Assembly: GCF_904067045.1 (NCBI RefSeq)
Contig: NZ_CAJFDC010000025.1
Span: forward strand, 1-64,000
DNA length: 64,000 nucleotides
DNA from: Pseudomonas sp. FEN
GTDB lineage: Bacteria > Pseudomonadota > Gammaproteobacteria > Pseudomonadales > Pseudomonadaceae
Reading direction: 5' to 3'
A program made the translations under genes and the position numbers. Within the stretch, counting starts at the first letter, position 1. Each line of letters starts with the position of its first letter. The notes under the pieces are model-generated. The model had not been told where the DNA came from. It saw nothing but the letters and a program-made list of their open reading frames with translations, and ran no database searches. This document shows positions 44,057-52,961 of the stretch, one piece after another.

Positions 44057-45369
44057 CGATAGGTCAACTGCATCGACAGTTCATTGGCACTGTTATTGTA
44101 TTTGGCACTATAGCCCGGTTGCAGACCGGAGTTATTCGTTTGCCTCACCGAGGTATTGGAGTCCCAGATATAACCGTATGCAAGGTCTATGGTCATCTCG
44201 GCATTCGGCGAAAAGGCCGCGCCCAGGGCTATGGAGTTGCGGTTGCCGACCGGGATTCGGACGCTGCGATCGGCATTTCGCACTGGCGTGGGGTCGTAGG
44301 CGTAACCCGCGCGCAGCAACCACTGCCGGTCAAGTTGATAGGATGCCCCGAGCGCGGTAGACCAGGTGTCATGCCAGTTCAGGGGCTCGCCGACACGGTC
44401 CAGGCCGAGACTTTGGCCGGCAGCGGAAACACCACTGTTGATGGCCTCGAATTTGTCCAGGCGGCTCCAGCGTGTCCAGACGGTGCCCAGGTAGCCGGTC
44501 CAGCGATCATTGAAATGATGGGTGATGGAGGTATCCAGTGACTCGGGCGTATCAAGACCTATCCTGGCGTCATATTTCCCGTTCAAGGCCAGAACGCCCG
44601 GAGCATCGGCAACCTCGGTATGTCCCTTGAGCTGATAGCTGACCTTTGAATGATAGGTCACTCCCCAGCGGGTGGCATCGCTCAAGTCGAACAAGACGCC
44701 AATATTATAACCAATGGCCGTGTCATTGCCCTTGATGGTGACCAATGTCTCTCTGCCGTTGTTCAAATTGCCGGTGGCCAGATTGTTCTGCATCTCGGCA
44801 TCGAAGCGGTTCAGGGTCGGACCGCCGCCAATAGAGAAGTCATCATTGATTCGGTAGGCGAGGGTAGGTTGCAGGGTGATCGCCTGGGTCTTGCTATAGG
44901 CGCCATAATAGCGGCCCTGGAAGGTGCTCTCGTAATTATTGATCAGCCCGAATGGAACATAGAGCCCCAGGCCCGCCGAGAAACGCTCGTCAAGGGGGGT
45001 TGAGAAATAGGCGAAGGGGATGGCGGCCAAGGGGACGGAGTTGCCTTTGCTCGTTCCCGTGGCATTGCTCTGGACGTCGCTGATATTGTCCTTGATCGAG
45101 AGCAGCGCGATTCCGCCGGTCACTTCGCTGCGCGGCAACTTGGTCAATCCGGCGGGGTTCCCGTATATCGTGCTGGCGTCCAGTGCGGATGACGAGCGTC
45201 CCGCATAGGCGGTTCCGGCACTGCTGGTGCTTTCTTCATTGAGTGCAATGCCATTGGCCAGCGCCGTGGTTGAAGCACCTATCAGGGCAACCGTGTAAAT
45301 CAGCTTGATCCAACGAGTTGGAGTTTGCTGAATGGCCAGACAAGGTGTTACGCGACACTTCTGATTCAT
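44050..45369 (-). CDS. FadL/TodX-family outer-membrane transporter
   Basis: A 439-residue beta-barrel of the OmpP1/FadL family that lets long-chain fatty acids or hydrophobic aromatics cross the outer membrane. A signal peptide (about 1-38, cleavage after TTALA) is followed by the plug-domain start NGIALNEESTSSAGTAYAGR and the NPAGLTKLPRSEV motif. The C-terminus LSMQLTYRY ends in an aromatic residue preceded by alternating hydrophobic residues, as BamA substrates do. It is the last gene of a catabolic cluster with an acyl-CoA ligase, FAH hydrolase, extradiol dioxygenase and flavin monooxygenase, so it probably imports a hydrophobic aromatic. Confidence 0.9.
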   Translation of the reverse strand: MNQKCRVTPCLAIQQTPTRWIKLIYTVALIGASTTALANGIALNEESTSSAGTAYAGRSSSALDASTIYGNPAGLTKLPRSEVTGGIALLSIKDNISDVQSNATGTSKGNSVPLAAIPFAYFSTPLDERFSAGLGLYVPFGLINNYESTFQGRYYGAYSKTQAITLQPTLAYRINDDFSIGGGPTLNRFDAEMQNNLATGNLNNGRETLVTIKGNDTAIGYNIGVLFDLSDATRWGVTYHSKVSYQLKGHTEVADAPGVLALNGKYDARIGLDTPESLDTSITHHFNDRWTGYLGTVWTRWSRLDKFEAINSGVSAAGQSLGLDRVGEPLNWHDTWSTALGASYQLDRQWLLRAGYAYDPTPVRNADRSVRIPVGNRNSIALGAAFSPNAEMTIDLAYGYIWDSNTSVRQTNNSGLQPGYSAKYNNSANELSMQLTYRY

Positions 45370-45539
45370 GGTGTTTACCTCTTTATTGTTTTTGTTGATT
45401 GCATCAGGTAAATCGCAGGCAAGGCTTTGCCTTCCAGTGCACTTTTGGGTAACAACGGGTTTAATAGCTATTACTTGATAATCCCTGGCAGGTCAGTGTC
45501 AGGGGGGTATTGTTCAGGTTTACCGAGATAAACTTGTTA

Positions 45540-47441
45540 TCAGTCAATCCAGTCAACTTGAAAGCTGTAACACCCCAGGAGAGGGGCCAGGGTTTTCTGG
45601 TAAGCGCCTGCTCGGATTCTAACTAAAAGTCCTCGGTTATTATCTTGCACGACGTCGACTTCAATGCCGGAGAGCCCAAGCTGTCCGATCTCCTGCTGCA
45701 CGACGTTGGCGACTTCTCGTTGTTGCAGGGCCGGTTTGAATATCTTGCCTATCGCTGTCAGGGGTAGCGCCTTGAGTATTTCGATTCGTCTGGGAATGGC
45801 GGCGCGTTCGCTGATGTTGAGATTGGCGAACGCCAGCAATTCTTCGCTGGTGCACAATTGTCCCGGCTTCAACTGGACATAGGCGACGGGAACCTCCCCG
45901 GCGTGGGCATCAGGACTACCGATTGCGGCAGCCAGTGCAATCGCGGGATGCGCCTGCAACGTTTCCTCGATTTGTTTGGGGTCGATATTGTGACCGCCAC
46001 GGATGATCAGTTCTTTTTTGCGCCCGGTCAGCCACAGGTAGCCTTGTGCGTCCTGGCGACCCAGATCGCCGGTATTCAGCCAACGTCGATCACCGATATC
46101 GATCCACAGGCCCTGGTTGTGGTGCTCCTCCAGATAGCCGTCGAACAGGTTGGGGCCGGCAATCGTGACCAGGCCGACTTCATCGATGTCGGCATCGCGC
46201 ACGTATTCCCCGGAATCATTCAGCACCACCACGCGCATGTCCTGGTAGGCGAGGCGGATCCCGATGGAGCCAATACGTCGCTCACCGTGGGGCGGATTGA
46301 CGCAGGAAACGCAGGCGCCCTCCGTCAGTCCGTAACCTTCGAGGATGTGGACCCCGGTCTGGCGTTCGAACTCGCGAAACAGTTCTACCGGCATGGGCGC
46401 GGCGCCACACAATGCATAGCGAAGGCTGGACAGGTCATGCTGGCTCGAATCGTTTCTGAGCAAGGCCGCGTAGACCGTGGGCACGCCGGAAAAGAAGTTG
46501 ATACCGAAGTGCTCGACCATTGCCCAGAAGTGCGGGATAACGCCGGGGTCGCGATAGCCTTGTGCCGTGCCAAGGATGACATGATCGCCCTGGGTCCAGG
46601 GCATCAGTCCTGTTACCAGCTGTCCGTTGACATGGAACAGCGGCAGACCACAAAAAATGACCTGGCCGCTGCTGCGCGGCTGTAGATGTGCGGCCATGGC
46701 CCAGGCATTGAACACTTCCGAGCCGTGAGTGCGCGCGGCAATCTTGGGGAGCCCGGTGGTACCGCCGGTACAGAAGTACGAGGAGCGTTCTTCAGGGCGG
46801 ATTTGCCGACCACTCTTGAGGTGGGTTTCTGGTTGGGCCTCCAGCAGCGTATGCAGATCGTGGATCAAGGCATTGCTGGGAAACGCACGTGCCTTGCGCG
46901 CCAGGCTGGCGAGTGTGTCGCGCTCGGCTTCGCTGACATAGGGCGCCATGCTGACCCAGACGATGTGCCTGATTCCGGGCAGATCGTTCAACGGCCCCGC
47001 CAACTTGGCCCATAGGTTGTGATCCAGGGTTGGCGCCAGCGTCACCACCACGGAGGCTTTGGCTGAGTGCAGCAAGTTGGCAATCTGCTTCGCTTCCAGT
47101 AACGGGTTGATTGCCATGACGATACCCGCCGCTTCGCCGCCCCAGATCGTGAAGTGGGTCTCTGGCAGATTGGGCAGGATAAAGGCGAGCACTTCTCCTG
47201 GCATGATACCCAGATCGTGGAAGGCATTCGCCGCGCGGGTGATCTGCGCGAAGAGCTGGGCGTAGCTCCATTCGAAGGTGCGTTTGAAGTCGATCGCATC
47301 AGGAACGAAGCTCAGCGCTGGCGCCCAGGGATTAGCTTCGGCGACGCGGCGCAAGGCGTCATAGGTGCTCGGCGGTAAACCTCGCTGCGAAAGCGGGACT
47401 TGTTCGAGGCTGCTGATGTCTGCCAGGCTCTGCACGGTCAT
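45540..47441 (-). CDS. AMP-forming acyl-CoA synthetase
   Basis: A 633-residue adenylate-forming ligase that activates a carboxylic acid with ATP and CoA. Motifs: P-loop YFCTGGTTGLPKIAARTH, GYGLTEGACV, and LNTGDLGRQDAQGYLWLTGR with the following KKEL. The C-terminal lysine region is AIGKIFKP. It is longer than typical fatty acyl-CoA ligases (about 560) because of an N-terminal extension and a C-terminal 65-residue addition. The start overlaps the FAH-family stop by one base, giving coupled translation. Its substrate is likely the acid released by the preceding hydrolase or the imported compound itself. Confidence 0.9.
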   Translation of the reverse strand: MTVQSLADISSLEQVPLSQRGLPPSTYDALRRVAEANPWAPALSFVPDAIDFKRTFEWSYAQLFAQITRAANAFHDLGIMPGEVLAFILPNLPETHFTIWGGEAAGIVMAINPLLEAKQIANLLHSAKASVVVTLAPTLDHNLWAKLAGPLNDLPGIRHIVWVSMAPYVSEAERDTLASLARKARAFPSNALIHDLHTLLEAQPETHLKSGRQIRPEERSSYFCTGGTTGLPKIAARTHGSEVFNAWAMAAHLQPRSSGQVIFCGLPLFHVNGQLVTGLMPWTQGDHVILGTAQGYRDPGVIPHFWAMVEHFGINFFSGVPTVYAALLRNDSSQHDLSSLRYALCGAAPMPVELFREFERQTGVHILEGYGLTEGACVSCVNPPHGERRIGSIGIRLAYQDMRVVVLNDSGEYVRDADIDEVGLVTIAGPNLFDGYLEEHHNQGLWIDIGDRRWLNTGDLGRQDAQGYLWLTGRKKELIIRGGHNIDPKQIEETLQAHPAIALAAAIGSPDAHAGEVPVAYVQLKPGQLCTSEELLAFANLNISERAAIPRRIEILKALPLTAIGKIFKPALQQREVANVVQQEIGQLGLSGIEVDVVQDNNRGLLVRIRAGAYQKTLAPLLGCYSFQVDWID

Positions 47442-48397
47442 CAGGCTTCTCCCACTACCCGGTTGCGCTGCACGCCGAGATCGATCAGGCCGTCGGCGCT
47501 ACGAATATGTGCCTCGACCTGGTCGCCGGGCTTGAGATACTGCGTGCGTTTCTCCTGGGCCTTGAGGAACAGTTTCCACTTGCTGGCTTCCGGCAGCAGG
47601 GCGGCGATGCGTTGCTTGCCCGGGGACGGGATGCTCAAGGCGCAGCCAGCCGGCGTGCCGGTGGCAATCAGGTCGCCTGGGGCAAGATCCTGGACTGACG
47701 AAAGCTCGGTCAGGGTTTCCGCGGGACCGTAGACCAGGTTGGCCGTGCTGTCGCTTTGGCGTACCTGGCCGTTGACCGTCAGGCGCAAGTGCAGTGTCTT
47801 CAGGTAATGCATGTCCTGGGGCGCCAACAGACAGAGGTACGGGCCGACCGGGCCGAAGGTGCGGAAGCTCTTGCCTTTGTAGAACTGCATCTGCGGAATC
47901 TGGATGTCACGGGCCGAGTAGTCGTTGACGATGACGACGCCGGCGATGAACTCATGCAGGTTGTCGTCGGTGACCGCCACGGGGCCGTTGATCGCGCCCT
48001 TCATTATCAGGCCCAGCTCGATCTCATAGTCCAGGAAGCGCACATTGCGTGGCTTGATCAAGTCGCTGTCCGCCGCTACCAGGCAGCTCGTCGCTTTGGT
48101 GAAGATCATGTTGAAGTTCTTCGCGTCAGGGTCCATGCCCGACTCGATCATGTGCTGGCGGTAGTTGGCACCTTGGCAAACGAACTGCTGATTGCGTGTC
48201 ACTGGCGACAGCAATTTGACTTCGCTCTCGGCCAGTTCGCCACCCTGCAGTTGAAGCAGATCGGCGATGCTGTTCTGGACGATGAACTCGCCGGTCGTGG
48301 CAAAGGTGCCGGGAACCGGCGTGATCAGGTTCTGGCGTATGACACCCCAGTGGACGGTATTTTGATATTCGAAGCGGACAATATGGACAGCGGGCAT
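47441..48397 (-). CDS. FAH-family hydrolase (meta-cleavage pathway)
   Basis: A 318-residue fumarylacetoacetate hydrolase-fold enzyme. The metal site is visible in RFLDYEIELGLIMKGA (Glu-x-Glu), with the NDYSARDIQIPQMQFYKGKS segment and GDLIATGTPAG near the C-terminus, all standard for FAHD1/HpaG-like hydrolases and decarboxylases. An open frame begins at a GTG three codons upstream, but AGGAG is 8 bp before the ATG at 48397. Placed between the extradiol dioxygenase and the acyl-CoA ligase, it should split or hydrate the ring-cleavage product. The exact reaction is not determined by sequence. Confidence 0.88.
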   Translation of the reverse strand: MPAVHIVRFEYQNTVHWGVIRQNLITPVPGTFATTGEFIVQNSIADLLQLQGGELAESEVKLLSPVTRNQQFVCQGANYRQHMIESGMDPDAKNFNMIFTKATSCLVAADSDLIKPRNVRFLDYEIELGLIMKGAINGPVAVTDDNLHEFIAGVVIVNDYSARDIQIPQMQFYKGKSFRTFGPVGPYLCLLAPQDMHYLKTLHLRLTVNGQVRQSDSTANLVYGPAETLTELSSVQDLAPGDLIATGTPAGCALSIPSPGKQRIAALLPEASKWKLFLKAQEKRTQYLKPGDQVEAHIRSADGLIDLGVQRNRVVGEA

Positions 48398-48552
48398 CGA
48401 GGGCACTCCTGAAGCATCGTTCGCCCCGCTTTCGCCGGGCGTGGTTGTTGTTCTGGACCTATGTGGGGCAGGTCACCGCCCTGCAAGCAGCTGGCGTCGG
48501 CGCGCCTGCGTCATGCGCGGCACACTTACCGGGTTGTACTGAGCAGGTGGGC

Positions 48553-49644
48553 TTATCCGAACAGGCGGATAAGCGCCATGAGCTTGCTCAGGGTCAAGTC
48601 CGGGCTGTGTCGCAGATTGCGCATCAGCGTGCGCAGACTGCTCAGCGTCAACCTGGGCTGCGTGAAGCTCTTGGGCATGCGTTGTCCCCATTGCGCCATG
48701 GCCGCGCGGCTGACCGGATGAATGCCGGTGGGCTGCGTGGCGGTGAAGATGTCGCCGTCACAGTAGTGCTCGTGCTTGTCACCCCAGGGGTCCTGCCAGT
48801 AATCGAAGATCTGGCTGCCCAGGATGTGCCGGCCGATTCCCCATGAGTGCTTCCAGCCACGCTCCTGCAGGACGCGCTGTCCCATGCCCAGGGCATCGGC
48901 GTCGACCAGCTCGTAGGCGCTGTGGCTGTAGGTTGCGGCGAATCCCTGGGCAATGGCGAGGGTATGGTGATCCGTCGGAATCTCGCCGCGGTCCAGGCGC
49001 ATGAACGTGACGATGGGGGTGCCGTCCGGGAGTACCTGTATATCGCTGGGAATCAGCCCGAAATACTGCGTATACCAGGCGCAGGTGGCTTGGTAATCGG
49101 CGACTTCGATGACGACGTGGCCAAGGCGCAGCACTTCTGGCGGTGCGACGGGGGGGCGCTGAGTCCTGTTGATGCGAGGCTGCTTGTCCGCCAGATTGAG
49201 CGCCAGGGCGGACCGGTGCGGCAGGGGATTGCTGGCGAGCTGTCCATGGATGGCTTCGACAATGAACCCAGAGGGATCAAGTAGCCGGACCTGCTTCCCT
49301 GTGCCTGGATGCGTGATTCGCTCGACGGAGGAAGCTCCCTCGGCCTCGGCCAGGCGATCCAGATCGGCTTCGCTGCACACTTCCAGTCCGAAGCCGAGGA
49401 AACGTGCCTGGGCAGCCCGATGAATACGGTAGCAGTAGGGGGTGGGGTCGGCCGCCCGGAGATAAAGTGTATCGGCATCCTGGTGGCTGACACTCAGGCC
49501 GAAGTCGCTCAGAAAGCGTGCCGCCTCATCCAGGTCTGGTCGTTCGAAGATCAGGTGGGTCAGGCGTTGGGCCTTGACCCTCGGGCTCGGGTGCCGAGTG
49601 GGGTGCGGTGTATTCAGTCGAAGTGCCGCGGTACTCTGATTCAT
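48553..49644 (-). CDS. Extradiol ring-cleavage dioxygenase (VOC fold) with C-terminal extension
   Basis: A 363-residue two-domain vicinal-oxygen-chelate enzyme of the type I extradiol family. The iron ligands are H176 (LGHVVIEV), H241 (YSHSAYELVD) and E292 (DKHEHYCDGD), with the family signature GRHILGSQIFDYWQDPWGD. It opens an aromatic ring next to two hydroxyls using O2. About 50 residues beyond the catalytic domain (310-363, rich in Leu, Arg and Ser: LTLSSLRTLMRNLR) form an extra basic amphipathic tail not typical of the family. GGAG lies about 10 bp before the ATG. It should act after the flavin monooxygenase and before the FAH hydrolase. Confidence 0.9.
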   Translation of the reverse strand: MNQSTAALRLNTPHPTRHPSPRVKAQRLTHLIFERPDLDEAARFLSDFGLSVSHQDADTLYLRAADPTPYCYRIHRAAQARFLGFGLEVCSEADLDRLAEAEGASSVERITHPGTGKQVRLLDPSGFIVEAIHGQLASNPLPHRSALALNLADKQPRINRTQRPPVAPPEVLRLGHVVIEVADYQATCAWYTQYFGLIPSDIQVLPDGTPIVTFMRLDRGEIPTDHHTLAIAQGFAATYSHSAYELVDADALGMGQRVLQERGWKHSWGIGRHILGSQIFDYWQDPWGDKHEHYCDGDIFTATQPTGIHPVSRAAMAQWGQRMPKSFTQPRLTLSSLRTLMRNLRHSPDLTLSKLMALIRLFG

Positions 49645-49731
49645 TGTTTTTATTCTCCGAACTTTTTTCGGGCAAAGCCGCCCCTCGCCCCATGAACAGC
49701 GGGGTTGATAACCACCTCGGCAGTGACGGGA

Positions 49732-50346
49732 CTACTCGAGCGCGGGGAGCGCAGGCAGTTCCTCGGTCGCCAATCTTCCAGCCTCCTGTGCCGGCACTCC
49801 CAGTGCCCGGAGTACGAACTCTGCTGCGTCGGTCCCGGCATCGCGCCAGGTTCTATGGCCTTCGAGCACCAGGAACATCGCACCCAGCGTCGTGCTGGAG
49901 ATCAGCGTGATGACTGAGAGCAGTTGATCTTGTCGGAAGCTGTAACAGCCACTGGCAGAACCTTCCAGCAGGTCCTTCGCGGCCTGGCTGGAGAACATTT
50001 CGCGTAGCGAGGCGTTACTCATCGCGAATCGATGAATGAAGGTGCCCCACTGCGGCTCTTCATGCGTGCGCCGGATGAAGAAACGGATGCCATTGGCAAG
50101 ACGGTGGGCAGGATGGGCGAGGGTTTCGAAACTTTTATTGACCCGTTCGTGCATTTCCGCGCTGAGATGGGCCGCCACCGCTTCGAACAGCTGCTCCATG
50201 CTTTTCACGTTGCTGTAGATCGTCCCGCGAGCCACGCCGGCCTCGACTGCAAGATCACTGATACTCACGTCAATGGCACCGCGCTCGGCAAAAAGGCGAA
50301 GGGCGGCTTGATGAATGCGCCGCTGTACCGGATTCAGGGATTCCAC
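49732..50346 (-). CDS. TetR-family regulator (upstream of the dioxygenase genes)
   Basis: A 204-residue TetR regulator. Helix-turn-helix near 10-57: RRIHQAALRLFAERGAIDVS, then ISDLAVEAGVARGTIYSNVK. The C-terminal ligand domain contains LANGIRFFIRRTHEEPQWGT. It is 87 bp upstream of the dioxygenase gene on the same strand and probably in the same transcript. Two identical-arm palindromes lie upstream of it (at 29-48 and 179-198 bp from the start), suggesting autoregulation by this protein and control of the whole operon. Confidence 0.9.
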   Translation of the reverse strand: MESLNPVQRRIHQAALRLFAERGAIDVSISDLAVEAGVARGTIYSNVKSMEQLFEAVAAHLSAEMHERVNKSFETLAHPAHRLANGIRFFIRRTHEEPQWGTFIHRFAMSNASLREMFSSQAAKDLLEGSASGCYSFRQDQLLSVITLISSTTLGAMFLVLEGHRTWRDAGTDAAEFVLRALGVPAQEAGRLATEELPALPALE

Positions 50347-50375
50347 GCGTTATCTCCAGGCTCGTCTGAGACTGT

Positions 50376-50395
50376 ATTGAACACTCGTGTTCAGT
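50376..50395. promoter_or_regulatory. TetR-type operator ATTGAACA-N4-TGTTCAGT, copy 1
   Basis: Core palindrome TGAACA-CTCG-TGTTCA, 29 bp upstream of the TetR start at 50346. All 16 bases outside the central four are identical to copy 2 at 50526. This is the size and symmetry of a TetR dimer operator. Confidence 0.75.
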
Positions 50396-50525
50396 TGTGG
50401 TCAACGATTTTTTTGAGCTAGAGAACGGTTAAAGTCGAGTTTTCTTTGTTTTTGGCCGAGAAAAAGAGTAAATTTTCGATATTTTTAGTTTTTTAGGATT
50501 TTTTACGGCCTATTTTTAGATAGAA

Positions 50526-50545
50526 ATTGAACATCTATGTTCAGT
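50526..50545. promoter_or_regulatory. TetR-type operator ATTGAACA-N4-TGTTCAGT, copy 2
   Basis: Core palindrome TGAACA-TCTA-TGTTCA, exactly 150 bp from copy 1. It overlaps the stop codon of the second TetR gene (50541-50543). A very AT-rich 130-bp stretch lies between the two copies and probably holds the promoter. The pair could support repression by looping. Confidence 0.7.
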
Positions 50546-51227
50546 CTCTAGGGGTGCCAGGACCCTGATCGACCACTGCTATGACGGGTAGCGGCAGACT
50601 GGCTATTTTCCTGGCTTTCGCAGGCGCAACGCCCAGTGCCTTGAGGATCATTTCCGCGACCAGGACGTCATGCCCAGCCACCCTGCGTCCCTCGACAACG
50701 GCACGCATTGCCCCGGTCGTGCATGACAACACCAGGTCCAGGGCGATGCTTTCATCTTCGAAGGCGAAAGTGCCCTCGCGACGACCTTCGCGCAGGTCGT
50801 CCAGCACGTGGGCGGCCAGGCGCGAGCGCATGGCTTGGCCGAAATGGAGGATGCGCAGAAGCGCGCTGGCCCAGGTGGGGTCGTCGATCGCCCGGCCGAT
50901 GAACATGCGTACGCCGATGCAAAGCCGCTGGGCGCCGCTGTGCACCCCCGCGCTCAGGGTCGAGATGGCATCGGAGAACTCGGTTGCCATGGCGATGCCC
51001 ACCGCCTCGAGTACTTCGTCGCGAGTGCGGAAATAGTTGTAGATGGTGCCGTTGGAGACTTGCGCCTCCGCGGCGACCTCGAGCAGGGCGATCTCCCCCA
51101 GTTCCTTGCGCGCGATCAGGCGTCGCGCCGCATCCACCAGGCCGAGACGGGTACGCTCACGCTTTTTGTGGCCGCGCGTGAGAGGTTGGGGCGCGACTGA
51201 TGCGGGTGCAGGAGTGGGGGCGGGCAT
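50541..51227 (-). CDS. TetR-family regulator (co-transcribed with the monooxygenase)
   Basis: A 228-residue TetR protein with an Ala/Pro-rich N-terminal arm (1-16), then the helix-turn-helix at about 25-72: RLGLVDAARRLIARKELGEI followed by ALLEVAAEAQVSNGTIYNYF. The ligand domain contains FIGRAIDDPTWASALLRILH. Its ATG lies 2 bp after the monooxygenase stop (TGA-GA-ATG), so translation is coupled. It is similar in layout to, but not a close copy of, the TetR at 49732. Likely senses the aromatic substrate or an intermediate. Confidence 0.9.
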   Translation of the reverse strand: MPAPTPAPASVAPQPLTRGHKKRERTRLGLVDAARRLIARKELGEIALLEVAAEAQVSNGTIYNYFRTRDEVLEAVGIAMATEFSDAISTLSAGVHSGAQRLCIGVRMFIGRAIDDPTWASALLRILHFGQAMRSRLAAHVLDDLREGRREGTFAFEDESIALDLVLSCTTGAMRAVVEGRRVAGHDVLVAEMILKALGVAPAKARKIASLPLPVIAVVDQGPGTPRD

Positions 51228-51229
51228 TC

Positions 51230-52885
51230 TCAGGCTCGTAATCGAGGGGGCTCGCTGATGGTAACGGAAACGTTATCGACAGTGGAGTCATGGCTCGCCA
51301 TCAAGTCAATACAAGCTTGAACCAGTTGGCTGGCTTCAGCGCCGGGAGCGTGGTGCATGATGAGGCGGTCGGGACGTACCGTCACCAGGCTGCCCCAGGC
51401 CGCCAGCGGCAGGAGGCTGTGATTCAGATCCTCGATGAAGGCACAAGCACCCACCGGGCGTTGACCGCATGGCCCGATGTGCAAGAAGTTGCCGCCGGCT
51501 TTTTTCCAGACGCCGACCTGATCAGGGGATAGCAGCGACAACGGGTCAACGCCGAATCCGATCAAGGTGAGGTGGTCCCCGAGCGCATCGTCACTCAGGT
51601 GAACCCGTTGTTCGGCGTTGCGCACCCAGACCTGGGGAAAGAGTCCTCCACGAACCAGTTTGTCGCCACGGCGATGGGGGGCGAAAAGACCATTCCTGAA
51701 GATGTTCTTCGGTTTGATGTCCAGTTCCTCGAAGTATTTCCGGGTAGCCGGCGTCAATGCGAGCATACGCATCAGGCCATGGGTGAAGAACGCAGCCAGC
51801 TTGTTCCTGGGCATGACCAGGCGTCCCATGAGCTTGGCCATGTCGATCATTGCCTTTGCATGCGGCCGGCGCTCTTCGTCATAAGAGTTCAACACCGATG
51901 GCGAGGCCTGGCCGCGCAGGACCCAGGCGAGTTTCCAGGCAAGGTTGGCGACATCGCGAAGTCCGGCGACCAGGCCCTGTCCGACGAAAGGGGGAGTGAT
52001 GTGAGCGGCATCGCCTGCCAGAAAGACGCGGCCCTTGCTGAAGCGGTTGCAGCAGCGGGCATGGAATCGATACACCGCCTTGCGCTCGATCTGCAGCTTT
52101 TGCAGATCCACCCACGGAGCGATCAGTCTGGCGATGTTTTCCGGATTTTCCATTTCCTCCCGCGTTTCACCCGGTTGCAGCATGAACTCCCAACGCTCCC
52201 TTCCACCTGGCGCGGGCATGTGTGGGGTGGGGCGTTTTGGATTGCAAAGGAATTCGATATGGTCGATCGCTGACTGGTGTCGATTACCGGCATCGACAAT
52301 CAACCAGTCCTCGGCATAGGTCTCTCCTCCGAAATCCTGGCCAATCAGGGTTCTGACCCTGGAGCTTGCACCATCGGCACCCACCAGGTATCGAGCGCGA
52401 ATGGAGTGGACACGACCTTCCTGGTCCCGTACGGAGGCGAGGACATAGCCCGGCTCCTCAATCAGGCGTTCGAGCTCGAAACCACCCAGGCTGGTCACTG
52501 ACTCGAAGCACGAGACCTGCTCTCGCATCGCCTGCTCAAGATCGGGCTGATAGAAGGTCACCAGCTTGGGGTGGCCGTCAATGCACCCGGCGGTATTGGC
52601 GCGACCGAAATTGCCGAGGACCGGGGAGCGCATCCGCACTTCGGGGATCACGATCTTCTCGAAGGCGTCCTCGCTCAATCCGGCGAGTTGCAGGATGCGC
52701 AGCGCCTCGTTATCCAGGGCGATGGCGCGGGGCATCAGCAGGATTTCATGGCTCTTGTCCAGAACCAGTGTCGTTATGCCGTAGCGCCCCAGCAGTGCCG
52801 CGAGCGTCGCGCCTACCGGGCCGTAGCCCACTACCAGTACATCGACCGCGCTTGGCGGTAGTTCGCCTGCGTTCTTGTTATTCAT
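51230..52885 (-). CDS. MhpA-like FAD-dependent aromatic monooxygenase
   Basis: A 551-residue class A flavin hydroxylase similar to 3-(3-hydroxyphenyl)propionate hydroxylase. FAD motif VLVVGYGPVGATLAALLGRYG (about 16-36), the DG motif region ARYLVGADGASSRVR (about 163-177), and VFLAGDAAHITPPFVGQGL (about 291-309). The C-terminal thioredoxin-like domain is present (GVDPLSLLSPDQVGVW onward). It should add a hydroxyl ortho to an existing one, creating the diol for the extradiol enzyme at 48553. First gene of a two-gene unit with TetR; the divergent gap upstream holds a 34-bp palindrome. Confidence 0.9.
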   Translation of the reverse strand: MNNKNAGELPPSAVDVLVVGYGPVGATLAALLGRYGITTLVLDKSHEILLMPRAIALDNEALRILQLAGLSEDAFEKIVIPEVRMRSPVLGNFGRANTAGCIDGHPKLVTFYQPDLEQAMREQVSCFESVTSLGGFELERLIEEPGYVLASVRDQEGRVHSIRARYLVGADGASSRVRTLIGQDFGGETYAEDWLIVDAGNRHQSAIDHIEFLCNPKRPTPHMPAPGGRERWEFMLQPGETREEMENPENIARLIAPWVDLQKLQIERKAVYRFHARCCNRFSKGRVFLAGDAAHITPPFVGQGLVAGLRDVANLAWKLAWVLRGQASPSVLNSYDEERRPHAKAMIDMAKLMGRLVMPRNKLAAFFTHGLMRMLALTPATRKYFEELDIKPKNIFRNGLFAPHRRGDKLVRGGLFPQVWVRNAEQRVHLSDDALGDHLTLIGFGVDPLSLLSPDQVGVWKKAGGNFLHIGPCGQRPVGACAFIEDLNHSLLPLAAWGSLVTVRPDRLIMHHAPGAEASQLVQACIDLMASHDSTVDNVSVTISEPPRLRA

Positions 52886-52961
52886 ACCGAGCCCTTGTTG
52901 TGGTTGTTGGTGGCCGTGAAACGCGGAGTTTCATCCTCAGGCAGCAAGAGGTTATACAAAA

